Source of the DNA: Eonycteris spelaea
Taxonomy: Eukaryota; Chordata; Mammalia; Chiroptera; Pteropodidae
Reading direction: 5' to 3'
NCBI GenBank assembly: GCA_003508835.1
Contig: PUFA01000068.1
Location: 6,200,001 to 6,264,000, forward strand
Length of the DNA: 64,000 nt
In this document: positions 1-11,842 of the stretch, piece after piece
How the letters are laid out: every line of letters starts with the position of its first letter
How positions within the stretch are numbered: position 1 is the stretch's first letter
Notes under the pieces: model-generated
Database searches by the model: none
What the model was told of the DNA's origin: nothing
The model's input: the letters and a program-made list of their open reading frames with translations, nothing else
Translations under genes and position numbers: made by a program

Positions 1-459
1 TTTTGTAGATCTAAATTTCTTCTTTTTGATTTTTCAATTACAGCTGACATTCAATATTATTTTACATCAGCTTCAAGTGTACAGCATAGTGATTAGATAT
101 TTATGTAATATACAAAGTGAGATATTTATGTAATATACAAAGTGATCCCCCAATAAATCTAGTATCTACTTGGCTTCATACATAGTTATTACAATATTAT
201 TGACTATATTCCTTATGCTGTACTTTATATCCCTGTAACTATTTTTAACTACCAATCTATACTTCTTAATCTCTTTACCTTTTCACCCAGCCCCCCAACT
301 CTCTTCCCATCTGGCAATCATCTATTTTTCTCTGTATCTATGAGCCTATTTTTGTTTTGTTTGTTCATTTATTTTGTTCTTTAGATTTCACATATAGGTG
401 AAATCATATGATATTTTTCTTGTTCTTTCTGACATATTTCACGTAGCATAATACCCTCT
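1..459 (-). mobile_element. L1 LINE 3' end (3' part of a 5'-inverted copy)
   Basis: The plus strand reads as the reverse complement of an L1 3' untranslated region. Read on the minus strand it gives the usual run: 'gtattatgctacgtgaaat', then the block ending in 'atagtcaataatattgtaat', then the terminal region, with the tail beyond the left edge of the window. A short tandem duplication ('gatatttatgtaatatacaa' at about 94-140) lies inside it. It joins the oppositely oriented L1 piece at 460-680 at a point where the two are adjacent in L1. That is the pattern expected of a twin-primed insertion. No coding capacity. Confidence 0.8.
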
Positions 460-680
460 GGGTATTTACCAAACAAATAAAACACTAATTTGAACATATA
501 TATGAACCCTTCTGTTCATTGCAGTATTATTTAAAATTGCTAAGATATAGAAGAAACCCTAAGTGCCCATCAAGAGATGATCAAATAAAGAAATTGTGGT
601 ACATATATATATAATGGAATATTACTTTGCCATAAAACATGAAATCTTACCATTTGTGACAACATGGATAGACCTAGATC
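460..680 (+). mobile_element. Inverted 5' segment of the same L1 insertion
   Basis: Plus-strand L1 sequence from the end of ORF2 into the 3' UTR: 'gggtatttacc', 'cattgcagtattatt', 'gtggtacatatatatata', 'atggaatattact', ending at 'acatggatagacctagat'. The next L1 bases ('agagggtattatg') start the minus-strand segment at 459. The two halves are therefore contiguous in L1 but head in opposite directions, with microhomology around 'ctctg' at the junction. Confidence 0.75.
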
Positions 681-689
681 GGAATTTTT

Positions 690-2480
690 AACATGTACAT
701 TAATATTTCTTGCAGGGAGTTCTCTTGGTGATGAATTTTGTTACTGTTTTTCTGAGAAAGTCTTTATTGCTCCTTCATTTTGAAAGACAATTTTACTTGA
801 TGTTGATTTTAAAAATGGTGACTTTTTAAGCAATTTCAATATGTCACTTCACTCTATTGTTGATTGCATAGTTTCTGATGAGGAGTCCTCTGTAATTCTT
901 ATCTTCATTCCTGTATAAGTTAGGTGTCTTTCTCCACCCACTCCTCTTCTCTCAAGATTGTCTAATTTTCTTTATTTCTTTTTTAATATGATATGCAAAA
1001 ATGTATATTTATTTATTATTTATCCTGCTTTGTATTTTCTGAAATACCTGGTTCTATGGTTTAGTGTCTGTCATTAGTTTGGGAAAATTATCAGCCATTA
1101 GTGCCACAAATATGTTGCCTTCCCCATTTTTTACTTCTGGCATTAAAATTACACATATGTTACACCTTTTGACATTGTTTCTCAGTTCTTAGACATTTTC
1201 ATTTTTTTTCATTTCTTTTTATCTTTCTATTTCTGTTTTGAAAGTTTCTATTGACATCTTCAAGGACACTGGTTGTTTACTTTGTCAAGTCTACTGATGA
1301 TACCATGAAAAGACAGCCTTCATTTATGTTAATGTGCTTTTGATTTCTATCATTCCCTTTTAATTCTCTCTTATAATATTCATCTTTCTGATTATATTAC
1401 ATATCTGTCTGGTATGTTTTATATAATTTTTTATTATAGCCCTTAATATATAAATCATAGTTGTTTTAAACTCTAATATTTTAAAGTCTATGTCATAGCT
1501 GAGTCTAGTTATAATGCTTGATCTGTGTCATCAGAATGTTTTTTTTCTTGCTTTTTAGTATACTTTGTAACTTTTGAAAGCTAGGAATGATGTATTGAAT
1601 GATAGAAACTGCAGTAAATAGGGCTTTAGTGAGAAGTGTCATGTTAATCCGGCTGTAAGTTGAGCATTAATAATATTTTCTGTAACTCAAAATGCCAAAG
1701 TCCTCGGATTCCTCTAATGTAATTTTTTGTCTCCACTGTTGTCGTTGGGTTTTCCTAAGAACTACTGGAATGAATTCTGCACCTTGTGGCTCTTTTGGCT
1801 ATAATCCATTGCTATTGTATGGAGGTGTTAAAGTAATGGGAGAGAGGAAATATTTTATAATCTTATAGTTTAATGTCAGTCTTTTAGTTGTCCTGTGTAG
1901 CAGAATTGTGATCTTCAAAACTTTTTGTCAGTTATCCCTCCTTTCCTTAGGTCAGCCATACTCACTTAAGGGAGGTGGAATGAAAAAAAGGCCTTTCCTC
2001 TATGACTTTGGGAAAAGTCTCTGGTAAAATATTTTCTCCTGGAAATGGATCTTGTTATGGAGAATGCTGTGGAGCACATTCACAAGGATTGTTCTTTCCT
2101 CCTTCTTGCCAGAGCCACAAAGGGTTATTTATTGTATCGGTAGGGTTTCTGGCAGTAAAGTCCATAAAAGTGCAGGGTCTCATTAAGACTGAAACCCCCA
2201 AGAGATTTTTACTTTAGTCCACTTTCGGACTCCTTCAATTTGTCGAATTTGTCTTTTAAGTGTTCCTCCCAGCTTATGGCAGTTATCCCTGCAATGTCAG
2301 TTTTCTGATGTTTTCACAAAAATTCACTTATTTTCAGTTTGTTCTGTTTTTTACTGGTATAAGAATGGAGTGTTGGCTTCCACATGCTTAGCACAGTAAA
2401 CGTGAAAATGGAAAGAAATATCATTGTCTTTCATGTTTAAAAAAAGCATTTCATAAATGTTTTCCATTAATGACACTTGT
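690..2480 (-). mobile_element. L1-associated 5'-region repeat, antisense
   Basis: T-rich sequence of the type that lies upstream of ORF2 in old L1M elements, seen here in antisense: 'tttctgatgaggagtcc', 'gtaattcttatcttcattcc', 'tcagccattagtgccac', and further landmarks. Related diverged copies are at about 19850-20840 and 50100-51830, and the last is continuous with L1 ORF2 antisense. That continuity is why I call this L1. A 71-codon ORF at 2002-2217 inside it has no support as a gene. The exact subfamily is uncertain. Confidence 0.55.
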
Positions 2481-2495
2481 ATTTTTTGTGCACAA

Positions 2496-2814
2496 ATGTT
2501 CCCTGAGTTACCCATTGTAAACTGAAAATACCTTAAGTAAAAAATGAATTTAATTCTCCTAACCTACCGAATATTATAGCTTAGCCTATCCTACCTCAAA
2601 TATGCTTAGAACCCTTATATTAGCTAACAGTGGGGTAAAATTATCTCACTGCCTCTGCTCAGCATCAAGAGAGACTATTGTACCGCATATTGCTGTCTCA
2701 TGAACAAAATACAGAATTTGAAGTACAGTTTCAGCTGAATATGTATTGCTTTCACACTATTGTAAAATTGAAAAATCACAAGTTGAACTATTGTACTTTG
2801 GGAACTGTCTGTAT
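2496..2814. mobile_element. Small non-autonomous DNA transposon, Tigger-like, copy 1
   Basis: About 320 bp with recognisable ends: 'gttacccattgtaaactg' on the left and 'aagttgaactattgtac' plus 'gggaactgtctgta' on the right. The middle contains 'aacctaccgaatattatagc' and 'cagctgaatatgtattgc'. A second copy of the same family lies in the opposite orientation at 50943-51259. It encodes nothing. I recognise it as an interspersed mammalian DNA element, probably of the Tc1/pogo (Tigger) group, but cannot give the family name with certainty. Confidence 0.65.
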
Positions 2815-3796
2815 TTTTGTCCATTTGATGGCATCAATTTAATGTGCATATTCCTTGGTGGTTTCCCACATCACAATTTAAGGACAAAATATATTAATGG
2901 CCTTCTGCATGATTTTGAGTTAAATAGGATCTATCTGTATTCTTTTATAATGCTCATTCTATATTTTGCCCTTTTTAAAATATATTTCCTTTCCTTTCCT
3001 TACTTTCATTCTCTACCAGGTAAATCTTTCTTTCTCTACCAGATAAGTCTAAGGAATCCTTCTTTCCACTGTTACAGAGACACACAATTCTACTTCTTAT
3101 ATACTAAAGCAGAGTTGAGGTAGAGAAAGACAAGATGAGGACAATTTGAAAGACTTATACTTTAATTAAGGGACTGATTCATATAAAAGATTTAAGCCGA
3201 GACTAATAGGCAGATGAAATTTGAAGTGACAAAATACTTAAAGTAAAAGGGACAGTGACTAAACTGGACAGTGACAAATTTGTAATTTAGCAAGTCTCTG
3301 TTACCCAGTAGGTTGCAAGACCATGAGAAAGATTATGCAAGATTTAGAGAATTAAAAAAATAAATCTATTCAAGTGTAGAGTAAATAAATGTTATTCTAT
3401 CTTATAATTTAAAATATTACTTATGTATGTGTCTTTGTCTCAAATAAAATTACTTATTTTACATATTATATTTTCGTATTTCTAATTCTTTCAATTTTAT
3501 TAAAAAGAAAAATAGCTTTCAAGAGAAGTAAATAAATAGCGCTGACAGCTTTTAAACTAGTTTAATTATATTTAGTACAAGAAAGATCCACAATATCACT
3601 GAAAGGGTATAATTATGTAAGCAATTTATTATCAGATGTTTTAGGTTTAAAGCAGTATTCTTTGCAAAATGCAATTACTTCCTCTATTAATGGAAGAAAC
3701 ATGATTTTTAAAAGCAATCTTTTCCTGGTTGTTTATTACTTGAAAATTTTTTTCTATATGGGCACTAGGAGTCTTTGCAGGAAGTGAGGAGTTAAA
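2815..3796. other. AT-rich stretch, nothing recognised
   Basis: No gene, RNA or clear repeat recognised. The 125-codon ORF at 2746-3123 starts inside the DNA transposon copy 1, runs through low-complexity T-rich DNA, and has no domain signature, so I do not count it as coding. Confidence 0.5.
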
Positions 3797-4166
3797 ATCT
3801 ATATTTGTATTTTTCTGTCTGATTTATTTCATTTGGCATGATAATCTTAAGATCTATCCATGTTGCCGTAAATGGCAGTATATCATCTTTTCTTATGGGA
3901 ATTATATTCCATTGTATATATGTACCACATCTTTATCCAATCATCTATTGAAGGGTACTTTTGTTGTTTCCATGTCTTGGCCACTGTGAATAATCCTGTT
4001 ATGAACACTGGAGTGCATATTTCTTTACGGATAAGTGTTTTCAGATATTTTGGGTAGATACCCAGAAGAGGATTGTTGGATCATATGGTAATTCTATTCT
4101 TAGTTTTTTAAAGAATCTCCATACTTTTTAGTAGTGGCTTTTCCAATTTACATCCCGCAGCAGGGT
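3797..4166 (-). mobile_element. Inverted 5' segment of a second L1 insertion
   Basis: Antisense L1 3'-ORF2/3' UTR sequence: 'tttctgtctgatttatttca', 'cattgtatatatgtaccaca', 'gttgtttccatgtcttggc', 'gggtagatacccagaagagg', 'tcatatggtaattctatt', ending near the 'caatttacatcccgc' block. It abuts a plus-strand L1 3' end at 4167. The two pieces meet at neighbouring L1 positions, so this is again a twin-priming inversion. Confidence 0.8.
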
Positions 4167-4430
4167 ATATTATTTCACTCATATAAAACTGAAAGCAACA
4201 AATGAACAAGACAAACAAAAACTTATAGACACAGAAAACAGTTTCGGTGGTTACCAGAGGGAAAAGGGGGAGGTAGATAAGTGTAAAAGGTAAAATATGG
4301 TGAAAAAAGAAATTTAACTTTGGGTAGAGAACACACAATGCGATAAGCATGTGAAATATTATTTAATTGTATACTTGAAACCTATATAATTTTATTAATG
4401 TCATCCCAATAAATTTAATAAAAAATAAAA
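4167..4430 (+). mobile_element. L1 LINE 3' end (3' part of the inverted copy)
   Basis: Sense L1 3' UTR: 'tatttcactcatataaaac', 'acagtttcggtggttacca', an A/G-rich stretch, then the terminal block 'acttgaaacctatataattt' and 'caataaatttaataaaaaa' with a short A-rich tail. It follows directly in L1 order from the piece inverted at 3797-4166. The terminal block recurs at 16072-16172. Four short ORFs on the minus strand over this area are shadows of the A-rich sequence. Confidence 0.8.
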
Positions 4431-4521
4431 TCAAATCTAATTTCTGCACCATAATTTCTTTGTAGGTATGAATGCCCAGGAATTGAAATGGATTTTGCAT
4501 ATAAAAACAAAGGGCTTGGAG

Positions 4522-4567
4522 GAAAACAAAACAAAACAAAACAAAACAGTAAAACAAAACAAAACAA
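4522..4567. repeat. (AAAAC)n microsatellite
   Basis: Five units of AAAAC, an interrupting 'agt', then more units. It lies about 90 bases downstream of the L1 3' end at 4430 and may mark the A-rich tail of a retroposed sequence, although I see no recognisable body for it. Confidence 0.85.
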
Positions 4568-6119
4568 TATCATTAGAGAAGTCATACTTAAGAAAACCAA
4601 GCTGCAATTTGTAGATTTGGGTTATGCAATAAGCTCTTAGGAAAGTGCTGGGTGACCAGGAGCAGATCACATACTCTCTTGGCTTTGTGTTCTCTACTGT
4701 ATTTGAACTATATTAAAGTTTATAATCATCGAGGGATTTCAGCTTAAAATAGTAAAAAATCACAGAAAAATCATTGCTCCCTTTCTAATAAGAAAATGGC
4801 AAATAGTCTACAAAATCATGTCTTCTGGATCCACCAGAGGCCTGGGTAAGGTAATCTGGTGACATACATCCAAAGAGTTTTAAGCCACTCCAGAGAGTGG
4901 TACACATTACTGATTCCTCTTTGACAGAACAGTGGGAGGATGGGCAGCCAACACAGAAGTGTGTGAACTTAGAACAAAAGGTCAGCCAGATAGTTCTCCA
5001 GAGAAATGGGTTTATTCAGGAACAACAAAGAATTGCAATTTGTAACATGCAACAGTGGTGATCTAGGTGCAAGTCCACTAAAACAAAGGAGAAGAAACTC
5101 TTTTGTAGAGCGGAAGAGGACATTGGGAGGGCTATTACAGAGAGTTCCTTTATGCTTCATGAGAACACCCCCTCTGACCTTCCTACTTCATTAGTAAACA
5201 GAGGTTTCTGTTTACTATTTTTTTTCAAGCGGGTAGGAAAAAGACAGCTAAAATTTCAGCAAATTCTTAAAGGGTAAGTTTGATTGGTGTGAAAATATGG
5301 AATTCTTTGGATCCCCAACCACAATAGATAGCTGGACCAATTTACCAGGAGAAAGATTGGGGAAGATCATCAGACATGAGAGACTCATTCTTTGTCATTT
5401 GTTGGGCAGTCCAAAGTGTGAGAGTGAAACAGGAAAATTAATAGAAACTTAGTTAGGTACTGCATATATACAATATATTGACCATCTCCATCTGGGGAAA
5501 CACCAGAGAAGTATTCCCTATTTGGACCCTGCACTAAGTAGAAAACAGATGGTATTTGCCTCTGGAAAAGGAGCAGAACAACTACCAGCTTTCTGAACCC
5601 TCCACTGAGTATGATTCAGGGATCATCTTCTATTGGAGAATAGGCAAGAATGCTGAAAGAGCCCTATCTCTGAGGTAAAGGCACATAGAGCCTGCTTAAA
5701 TATATGACCAGAGCAGGAGATTAATGACCCAACCCAAATCTCTGTTACTCAAGATGGTAGTCCTTGGACAAGCACCTGGCAAGATATATCTGCCAGAGGA
5801 AAGTGTATTAGCACTGAGGTTCCTTCTGTGGTACAAATAGACAGGGCCTGTTGAAATCTAGATAAAGCCAAACTGTGAGAAACTCTTAAGCACTCCTATA
5901 CTAAATAATCAGAAGTAGTTGAAACATTAAATATAACTAAAACAAAAAAAATGATATCCAGGTTAAGTATAAAATAAATTGATGCTCATCTCTTATAATC
6001 TGACCACCCCCCAAAATGCAGTACCAATTTCAGAGTTTAAAAATTAATTGCCATAGTCTTCTTATGGTTGGCATCATTTACCAAATTAATAAGTAAATTG
6101 TCAATAGAAAAAGCCAGAG
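4568..6119. other. 1.5 kb without a recognised element
   Basis: No gene found. The part at about 4970-5330 is less AT-rich than its surroundings and carries two overlapping antiparallel short ORFs (4969-5160 and 5006-5194). It has the feel of an old LTR or other repeat, but I cannot name a family. Nothing shows that either short ORF is translated. Confidence 0.45.
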
Positions 6120-7254
6120 AATAAAATTAATTTTTTGTTTAACAAACCCCACAAAGATAACTCTACCCCAAATAACTTTACTGGTTAATTCTATCAAGCA
6201 TGTAAGCAAAACATAGTGCCAACTGAAAAGAGAATAATTCTCAACTCATCTTATTGAGTCACTTATTCTGATGTCAAAATAAATATGACATTACAATAAA
6301 AAGTTACAAACCAATAGCTTTATGAATATATAATATTAGCAAATCAAATCCAGCAATATATAAAAAGGATGAATGCTGTGATCAGGTGGGCTATACCCCA
6401 AGAATTTTCAAAGTAGGCTTATATATGCAAGAGAATCCATTTTATTCACAACATTGAGAGAGAAAATAAGACAACACATACAATTTAAAAATTTTCAGAG
6501 AAAACATTTGGCAAGAAACAGCACAAATTCCTGAAACTTTCAGTAAATCTGAATGGAAAGAAACTTTCTCAGTCTGATAAATGGTATGTATAAAAAAGCC
6601 TACAGCTGATTCAAAGACTGTCATGAAATATTAAATATTCTCTTCCTAAAATTTTGGAAATGATCAAACCAATAACAAAATTGTAAGATATGCAATAGAC
6701 GATCAATCAGAATATTTAGTGTGATGAAATGTCAAATTTTCTCAAATTCATTCATATATCATTGCAAATTTTTAGAACCTAAACTAGCTGAAATAATCTT
6801 TTTAAAAAGCTGTTTATAGGAGTTACATTAAAATTAGTGTCAAGACTTATTTTGAAGCTAAAGTAATAAAGACTATGATATAGTAAAAGCGTAGAAAAAT
6901 AGTAGAACAGAATAAGGAGTCTAAAATTAAAATTAATCCACACGAAATGTTAGAATTGTTGACAAGAGTGCCAAAGCAATACAAGAGGAAAGAGAAATGT
7001 CTTCAACAACCAATTATAGAAAAACTGGCTCTCTTTATGGCTAAAAAGAGACTTAACCCCTAACTAACCATTCATGTTATCAATAGACGAAATGTAAAAA
7101 TAAAACAATATGTTTACTAGAAAAAATACTTCAGAAAATATCTCACTAAGTTGGAGGTAGACAAAGATTTCTTAGAGAGGACAAAAATATACTATTGATA
7201 AAAGAAAAATAATAAATTAGACATCTTAATATTTAAAAAATTTTTACTGGTCAG
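6120..7254 (+). mobile_element. L1M LINE, ORF2 remnant, first segment
   Basis: Decayed plus-strand L1 ORF2 (reverse transcriptase region). Landmarks: 'ggttaattctatcaagcat', 'agcaaatcaaatccagcaat', 'atataaaaaggatgaatgc', 'gatcaggtgggctatacccc', and later 'gaaaaactggctctctttat'. The frame is destroyed by many stops and indels. The element continues at 7619 and 8620 after two insertions, so the original copy spanned about 6.1-9.2 kb. Confidence 0.75.
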
Positions 7255-7618
7255 ATGTTCACAGTTGATCATTTCTTCCTCTGCTTTGTTTTCATCAAAC
7301 TTTAGTCAGACTTTCTTGTCCCTACAGTTTCCTGAGAAAACATTGAAAAGAGAACATAGCCCCTTATTAAGTTACCCTGATCACAGCAAGTTACAGTCCC
7401 TATCAAAGACTACTGATCATTTCCCCTCACTTGCCTCGCTTTTTACTTACTGCTTACCCTCTCTACAAAATAAAAGCATTTTTTGTGTGTGTTTGATTAT
7501 GAGAGCCTAGCAGATTTCTGAAATTAGAATGTTTTTCCCATTGTGACAGTCTTTTTTTTCTGAATAAAGTTTGCTTTTACCTAAATTCGGATTTGTTTTT
7601 ATTTGACACTACTCTCCT
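7255..7618 (+). mobile_element. LTR-like insertion inside the L1
   Basis: About 360 bp interrupts L1 ORF2. Sequence on both sides is L1, this block is not. Near its 3' end are a polyadenylation signal ('ctgaataaagtttgc') and a preceding T-rich/GT-rich stretch, as in a retroviral R-U5 region, suggesting a solo LTR of unknown family. An 81-codon ORF (7265-7510) inside it has no recognisable protein features. Identification as an LTR is inference from layout and from the AATAAA context. Confidence 0.4.
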
Positions 7619-7985
7619 AAATATTCTATTATGGAAATAAAGATAATCCATAGCTTGGGAAAATTTTTTGCAAAACAAATATCTGATAAAGAACTTGAAT
7701 TCACAAAATTTGAAGAACAGTACCTTGTTAATAAACACATGAATCATTCAATAAAAATAAGTAAAGGTTTTAAACACATACCTCACAATAAATAATGGCA
7801 AATAAGCACCTGAAAATATTATCAGTAGTATTAGACATCAGGAAAATGCAAAGTAAAATCAAGTGAGATACCAATATACATCCACTAGAATAGTTAAAAT
7901 GAAATAGAGGGACACTATCAAATGTTGGAGCAAACCTGTAGCCACTGGACCTTTTACACATTACTGGTGAGATTTTAAAATGGGC
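7619..7985 (+). mobile_element. L1M LINE, ORF2 3' region, second segment
   Basis: L1 ORF2 resumes: 'tttgcaaaacaaatatctga', 'taaagaacttgaattcac', 'aatggcaaataagcacctga', 'tcaggaaaatgcaaagtaaa', 'gttggagcaaacctgtagcc', and 'cacattactggtgag'. The order matches intact L1M copies. An MLT1 LTR interrupts it at 7986. Confidence 0.8.
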
Positions 7986-8218
7986 TCTGTTATGTTTCTA
8001 TTGATGCTGTAACAGATTACTACAGTACACATTTGGTGGCTTGAAATAACAGAAAAGTATTACCTTACAGGTTTCTAGATGAGAAGTCTGATTTGTTAGC
8101 AGGACTGTGTTTCTTTCTGGAGGATCTCGGTAAGAATTCACTTTATTTCTTATTAATATTATTGGAGAACTCAATTCCTTGTGGTTTATGACTGAGGTCA
8201 CCATTATTTTATCTGTCT

Positions 8219-8250
<32 letters not shown>

Positions 8251-8619
8251 TCTATCTATTGTTTTTTTTCTCTTGCATGCTGAGAGCTCTTTTTGCTTCT
8301 AGAAGCTGCCTGCATTCCTTGCTTTTTGGCCCCCATCCTCCATCTCAAATCCAGCAACAGTAGGTCAAATTCCTCTCATTTATAATCTTTCCTGCTTCTC
8401 TCTCCATTGTCACATTTCAACCACTCTCTGCCTTTCTCTTTCACTTTTAAGAATTTATATGATTATGTTGAGACCATCTGGAATAATACTGAATAATCTC
8501 CCCATCTCAAGGTGCTTAATTTAATCACATTGGCAAAACCATATTTGCCATATAAGGCACTTACTCATAAATTCACATATTAGACTCCATTATCTTTGGG
8601 CTTTATTTTGCCTACCACA
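7986..8619 (-). mobile_element. MLT1 LTR (ERVL-MaLR), minus orientation, inserted in L1
   Basis: Reverse complement of a mammalian MaLR LTR. Landmarks on the plus strand are 'gctgtaacagattactacag', 'tggtggcttgaaataacag', 'catgctgagagctc', 'aaggtgcttaatttaatcac' and 'attggcaaaacc'. It is non-coding and enlarged by an internal tetranucleotide repeat at 8212-8259. L1 on both sides shows that the LTR landed in an existing L1M, which fits the known relative ages. Confidence 0.75.
8212..8259. repeat. (TCTG)n(TCTA)n microsatellite inside the MLT1 LTR
   Basis: Compound tetranucleotide tract: about four TCTG units followed by about nine TCTA units, with few interruptions. It is an expansion within the older LTR and probably polymorphic. 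Confidence 0.9.
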
Positions 8620-9168
8620 AAAGGTCCAATCACTTTTTAAAAACCCTCATTGTCAGTTCCTTGAAACATTAAATATATACTTACCTAGAAATTCTGCTTC
8701 TAAATATATAACCAGAGAAAGAAAAAACCAGTGTCTACAACAAAACTTATACAAAATTGTTTACAAAACATTATTTACAATAGCCCTAAAATTGAAAGAT
8801 ATCAATCAACATGAGAATGGAGGGGAAAAAGGTGATATACATTCATAAAAAAGGAGCAGACAAAATATTGATGAACCTTCAAAATATTATATTGAGTGAA
8901 ATAGGACACGAAAATATCCATACTATGTTTTCTCTTTAATATGAAATTAAAGAATAAGCATAACTAGCCTATGGCAAAGGATGACATATCATTGATTTTT
9001 TAGGAGGAGGAATGTCTAGAAAGAGGCATGAGAAATGTTTTGTGTCTCCATATTATTCATCAACATCAACTTCACATACCTTCATATCATTCATCAAAAC
9101 TGACTAGATAATACACTTAAAATCTGAGCTTTCCGTTTATGTAAAGTATATCTCAAAATAAGGTCTTT
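8620..9168 (+). mobile_element. L1M LINE 3' end, third segment
   Basis: End of the same L1M: 'ctagaaattctgcttctaa', 'attatttacaatagccc', 'atattgagtgaaatagga', 'gataatacacttaaaatctg' and the final 'tatgtaaagtatatctc'. The terminal phrase is typical of the oldest L1 3' ends. No intact frame. Confidence 0.75.
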
Positions 9169-10914
9169 CAATTTCTGAGATGCTCTGATTCTACAAAGAA
9201 TAAATTTTTCTTTCACTTTTTTTTTCAAAATTAATAGAGATTTTAGAAATCAAATATATTCAGTTTGTAAATTTTCTTAAATGTTTAGAAGTATCATCTT
9301 TTTTAAGCAACATAATCAGCAAAATTTTAATTTCATGTCCAAACACCATAAACAATGATTTTTGAGCTTTTCTTCTTTATTCCATCCTTTCAATAGCTAA
9401 GGTAATGATAAGTAAATGTTTTGGGGACAAAAATACTCATTTCAATATGGGAGCTTTAGTATCAAAAACAGTTCAGATCAAGAAGTTAGATTTCATCCTA
9501 CAATGTAAATTGACCAACAGCTTTCCAGATTGCTAGCCAATCTCAACACTGATGTGATTCAGTGAGTTGTTTTTGATTTTAATGTCATTTCTTGTAATTC
9601 TGTTTCAAAGCCGTTGAAAACAACACAGCAAATTGTGGTGACTAACCGAGGGTCAGAGGAAGTTTGGAGTAAGGATACAGCTTTTTTTTGAAAAACATTT
9701 CCACAGTGGAATATGACTTAGAGAAAGACAATCCATGGGTTAGAAACCTTAACATGAATAACAAATTTGGAGCTGGCAAGAAAAGATTAAGTCTTTTCTG
9801 AGGCATAATGAGTCTGGGCAGCGATTTCTTCAAAGTTAATTAATTACATGAAGATCTCTTATTCACTGTAATAAAGTACAGTACTTGGCCTAGTAATTAA
9901 AATGATCTGGATAAATGAGGAATCATATGAACATAAGACAAACATTTTAACTTAAAATATATAAATGCACATTTATTCACATATCTTTTTCAGTGAAAAA
10001 GCCAAGGGCTTTCCACTAATATGGTTACACAGTTGAAGTTTGATCTGATTTTCTTCTGTATATCTTGTTTAGTTTCATTTTAATGTTTTAAAATGTCACT
10101 ATAATATAAAATAAATCTAAATGTAGAATATTCCAAGATTTTATATAAATATTCTCAACATATTCCCCAGCATTTTTATTTGCTTAATTTATAGAGTCCC
10201 CAAATCATTCATTTATATGGAAACAATATTTCTATTTCTGCACCCAAATTTTAATGTATTACCTAATAGTACAAGTGTCAGGAGTAGAGTTGAAAATGAA
10301 TACAACTTGCTTTTACCGAAACTGTTTATTTGTTTACCCAATGAGGATATCCTTGAGAGGAACCTGTTTGTTATGTACATTTGGTGGTGATTGGGTATCT
10401 GTAAAGTGTTTTGTGGAAAGAATGGTTATTTATTGGATTTGTTAAAAAAGAATGTTGATTAAGAGAATTTCTTTTGAAGTAATTATATTGACATAATTAC
10501 ACATGGTGACTAGGAATGCTACAAGTCTAGCCTCTGTCATTTTTTGTAAACCTGCATTTATTTCTGACTCATTATCTTATATTTAATGGTGCTCCTGCCC
10601 TTTCAGGAACCCAATCGAAACATACAAACCACAAACCTCTTATGACTTTTATATTTTCTCATTTCTGATAATTAGTCGTGATTATCTGCCAATTAGAATT
10701 GATAGCCTCCACATTAATCTCAGCTACTTTTTGATCAGTATTCTTCCTAAAAATAACACATGCAAACATGCATACAAACATGTATACATGCATAGTTCAT
10801 AGATCATTGCTATTCAATATTACTGTTAAAAGACAGAAAAACTCACAAGTCAGTACCATACGAGGATAAGCTAAATTGCTCCACCTATTTTGTAATTCAT
10901 GACCAATTAAGAAA
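9169..10914. other. 1.7 kb, nothing recognised
   Basis: AT-rich DNA without a recognised gene or repeat. ORFs at 9642-9833 (minus) and 10254-10445 (plus) are about 63 codons and carry no signature. A short purine/pyrimidine alternating patch ('acatgcaaacatgcatac' and neighbours, 10758-10795) is low-complexity. Confidence 0.5.
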
Positions 10915-11764
<850 letters not shown>

Positions 11765-11842
11765 GCTATTAACCCCTTATCAAGTAGAGGGTTTGCAAAT
11801 ATTTTCTCCCATTTTTAGGTTATCTTTCCATTTTGTAGATTG
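11765..11842 (-). mobile_element. Inverted 5' segment of a third L1 insertion
   Basis: Short antisense L1 ORF2 piece: 'ctattaaccccttatcaag', 'gtttgcaaatattttctccc', 'ccattttgtagattg'. In L1 it precedes, by roughly 15 bases, the point at which the plus-strand L1 at 11843 begins. The arrangement is therefore a 5' inversion of one insertion. Confidence 0.75.

Noticed and set aside
2746..3123. 125-codon ORF, plus strand
   Set aside because: Begins inside a DNA transposon remnant and has a Phe/Leu/Tyr-rich composition typical of T-rich DNA.
7255..7618. Part of an intact endogenous retrovirus
   Set aside because: No gag, pol or env-like sequence lies near it; at most it is a solitary LTR.
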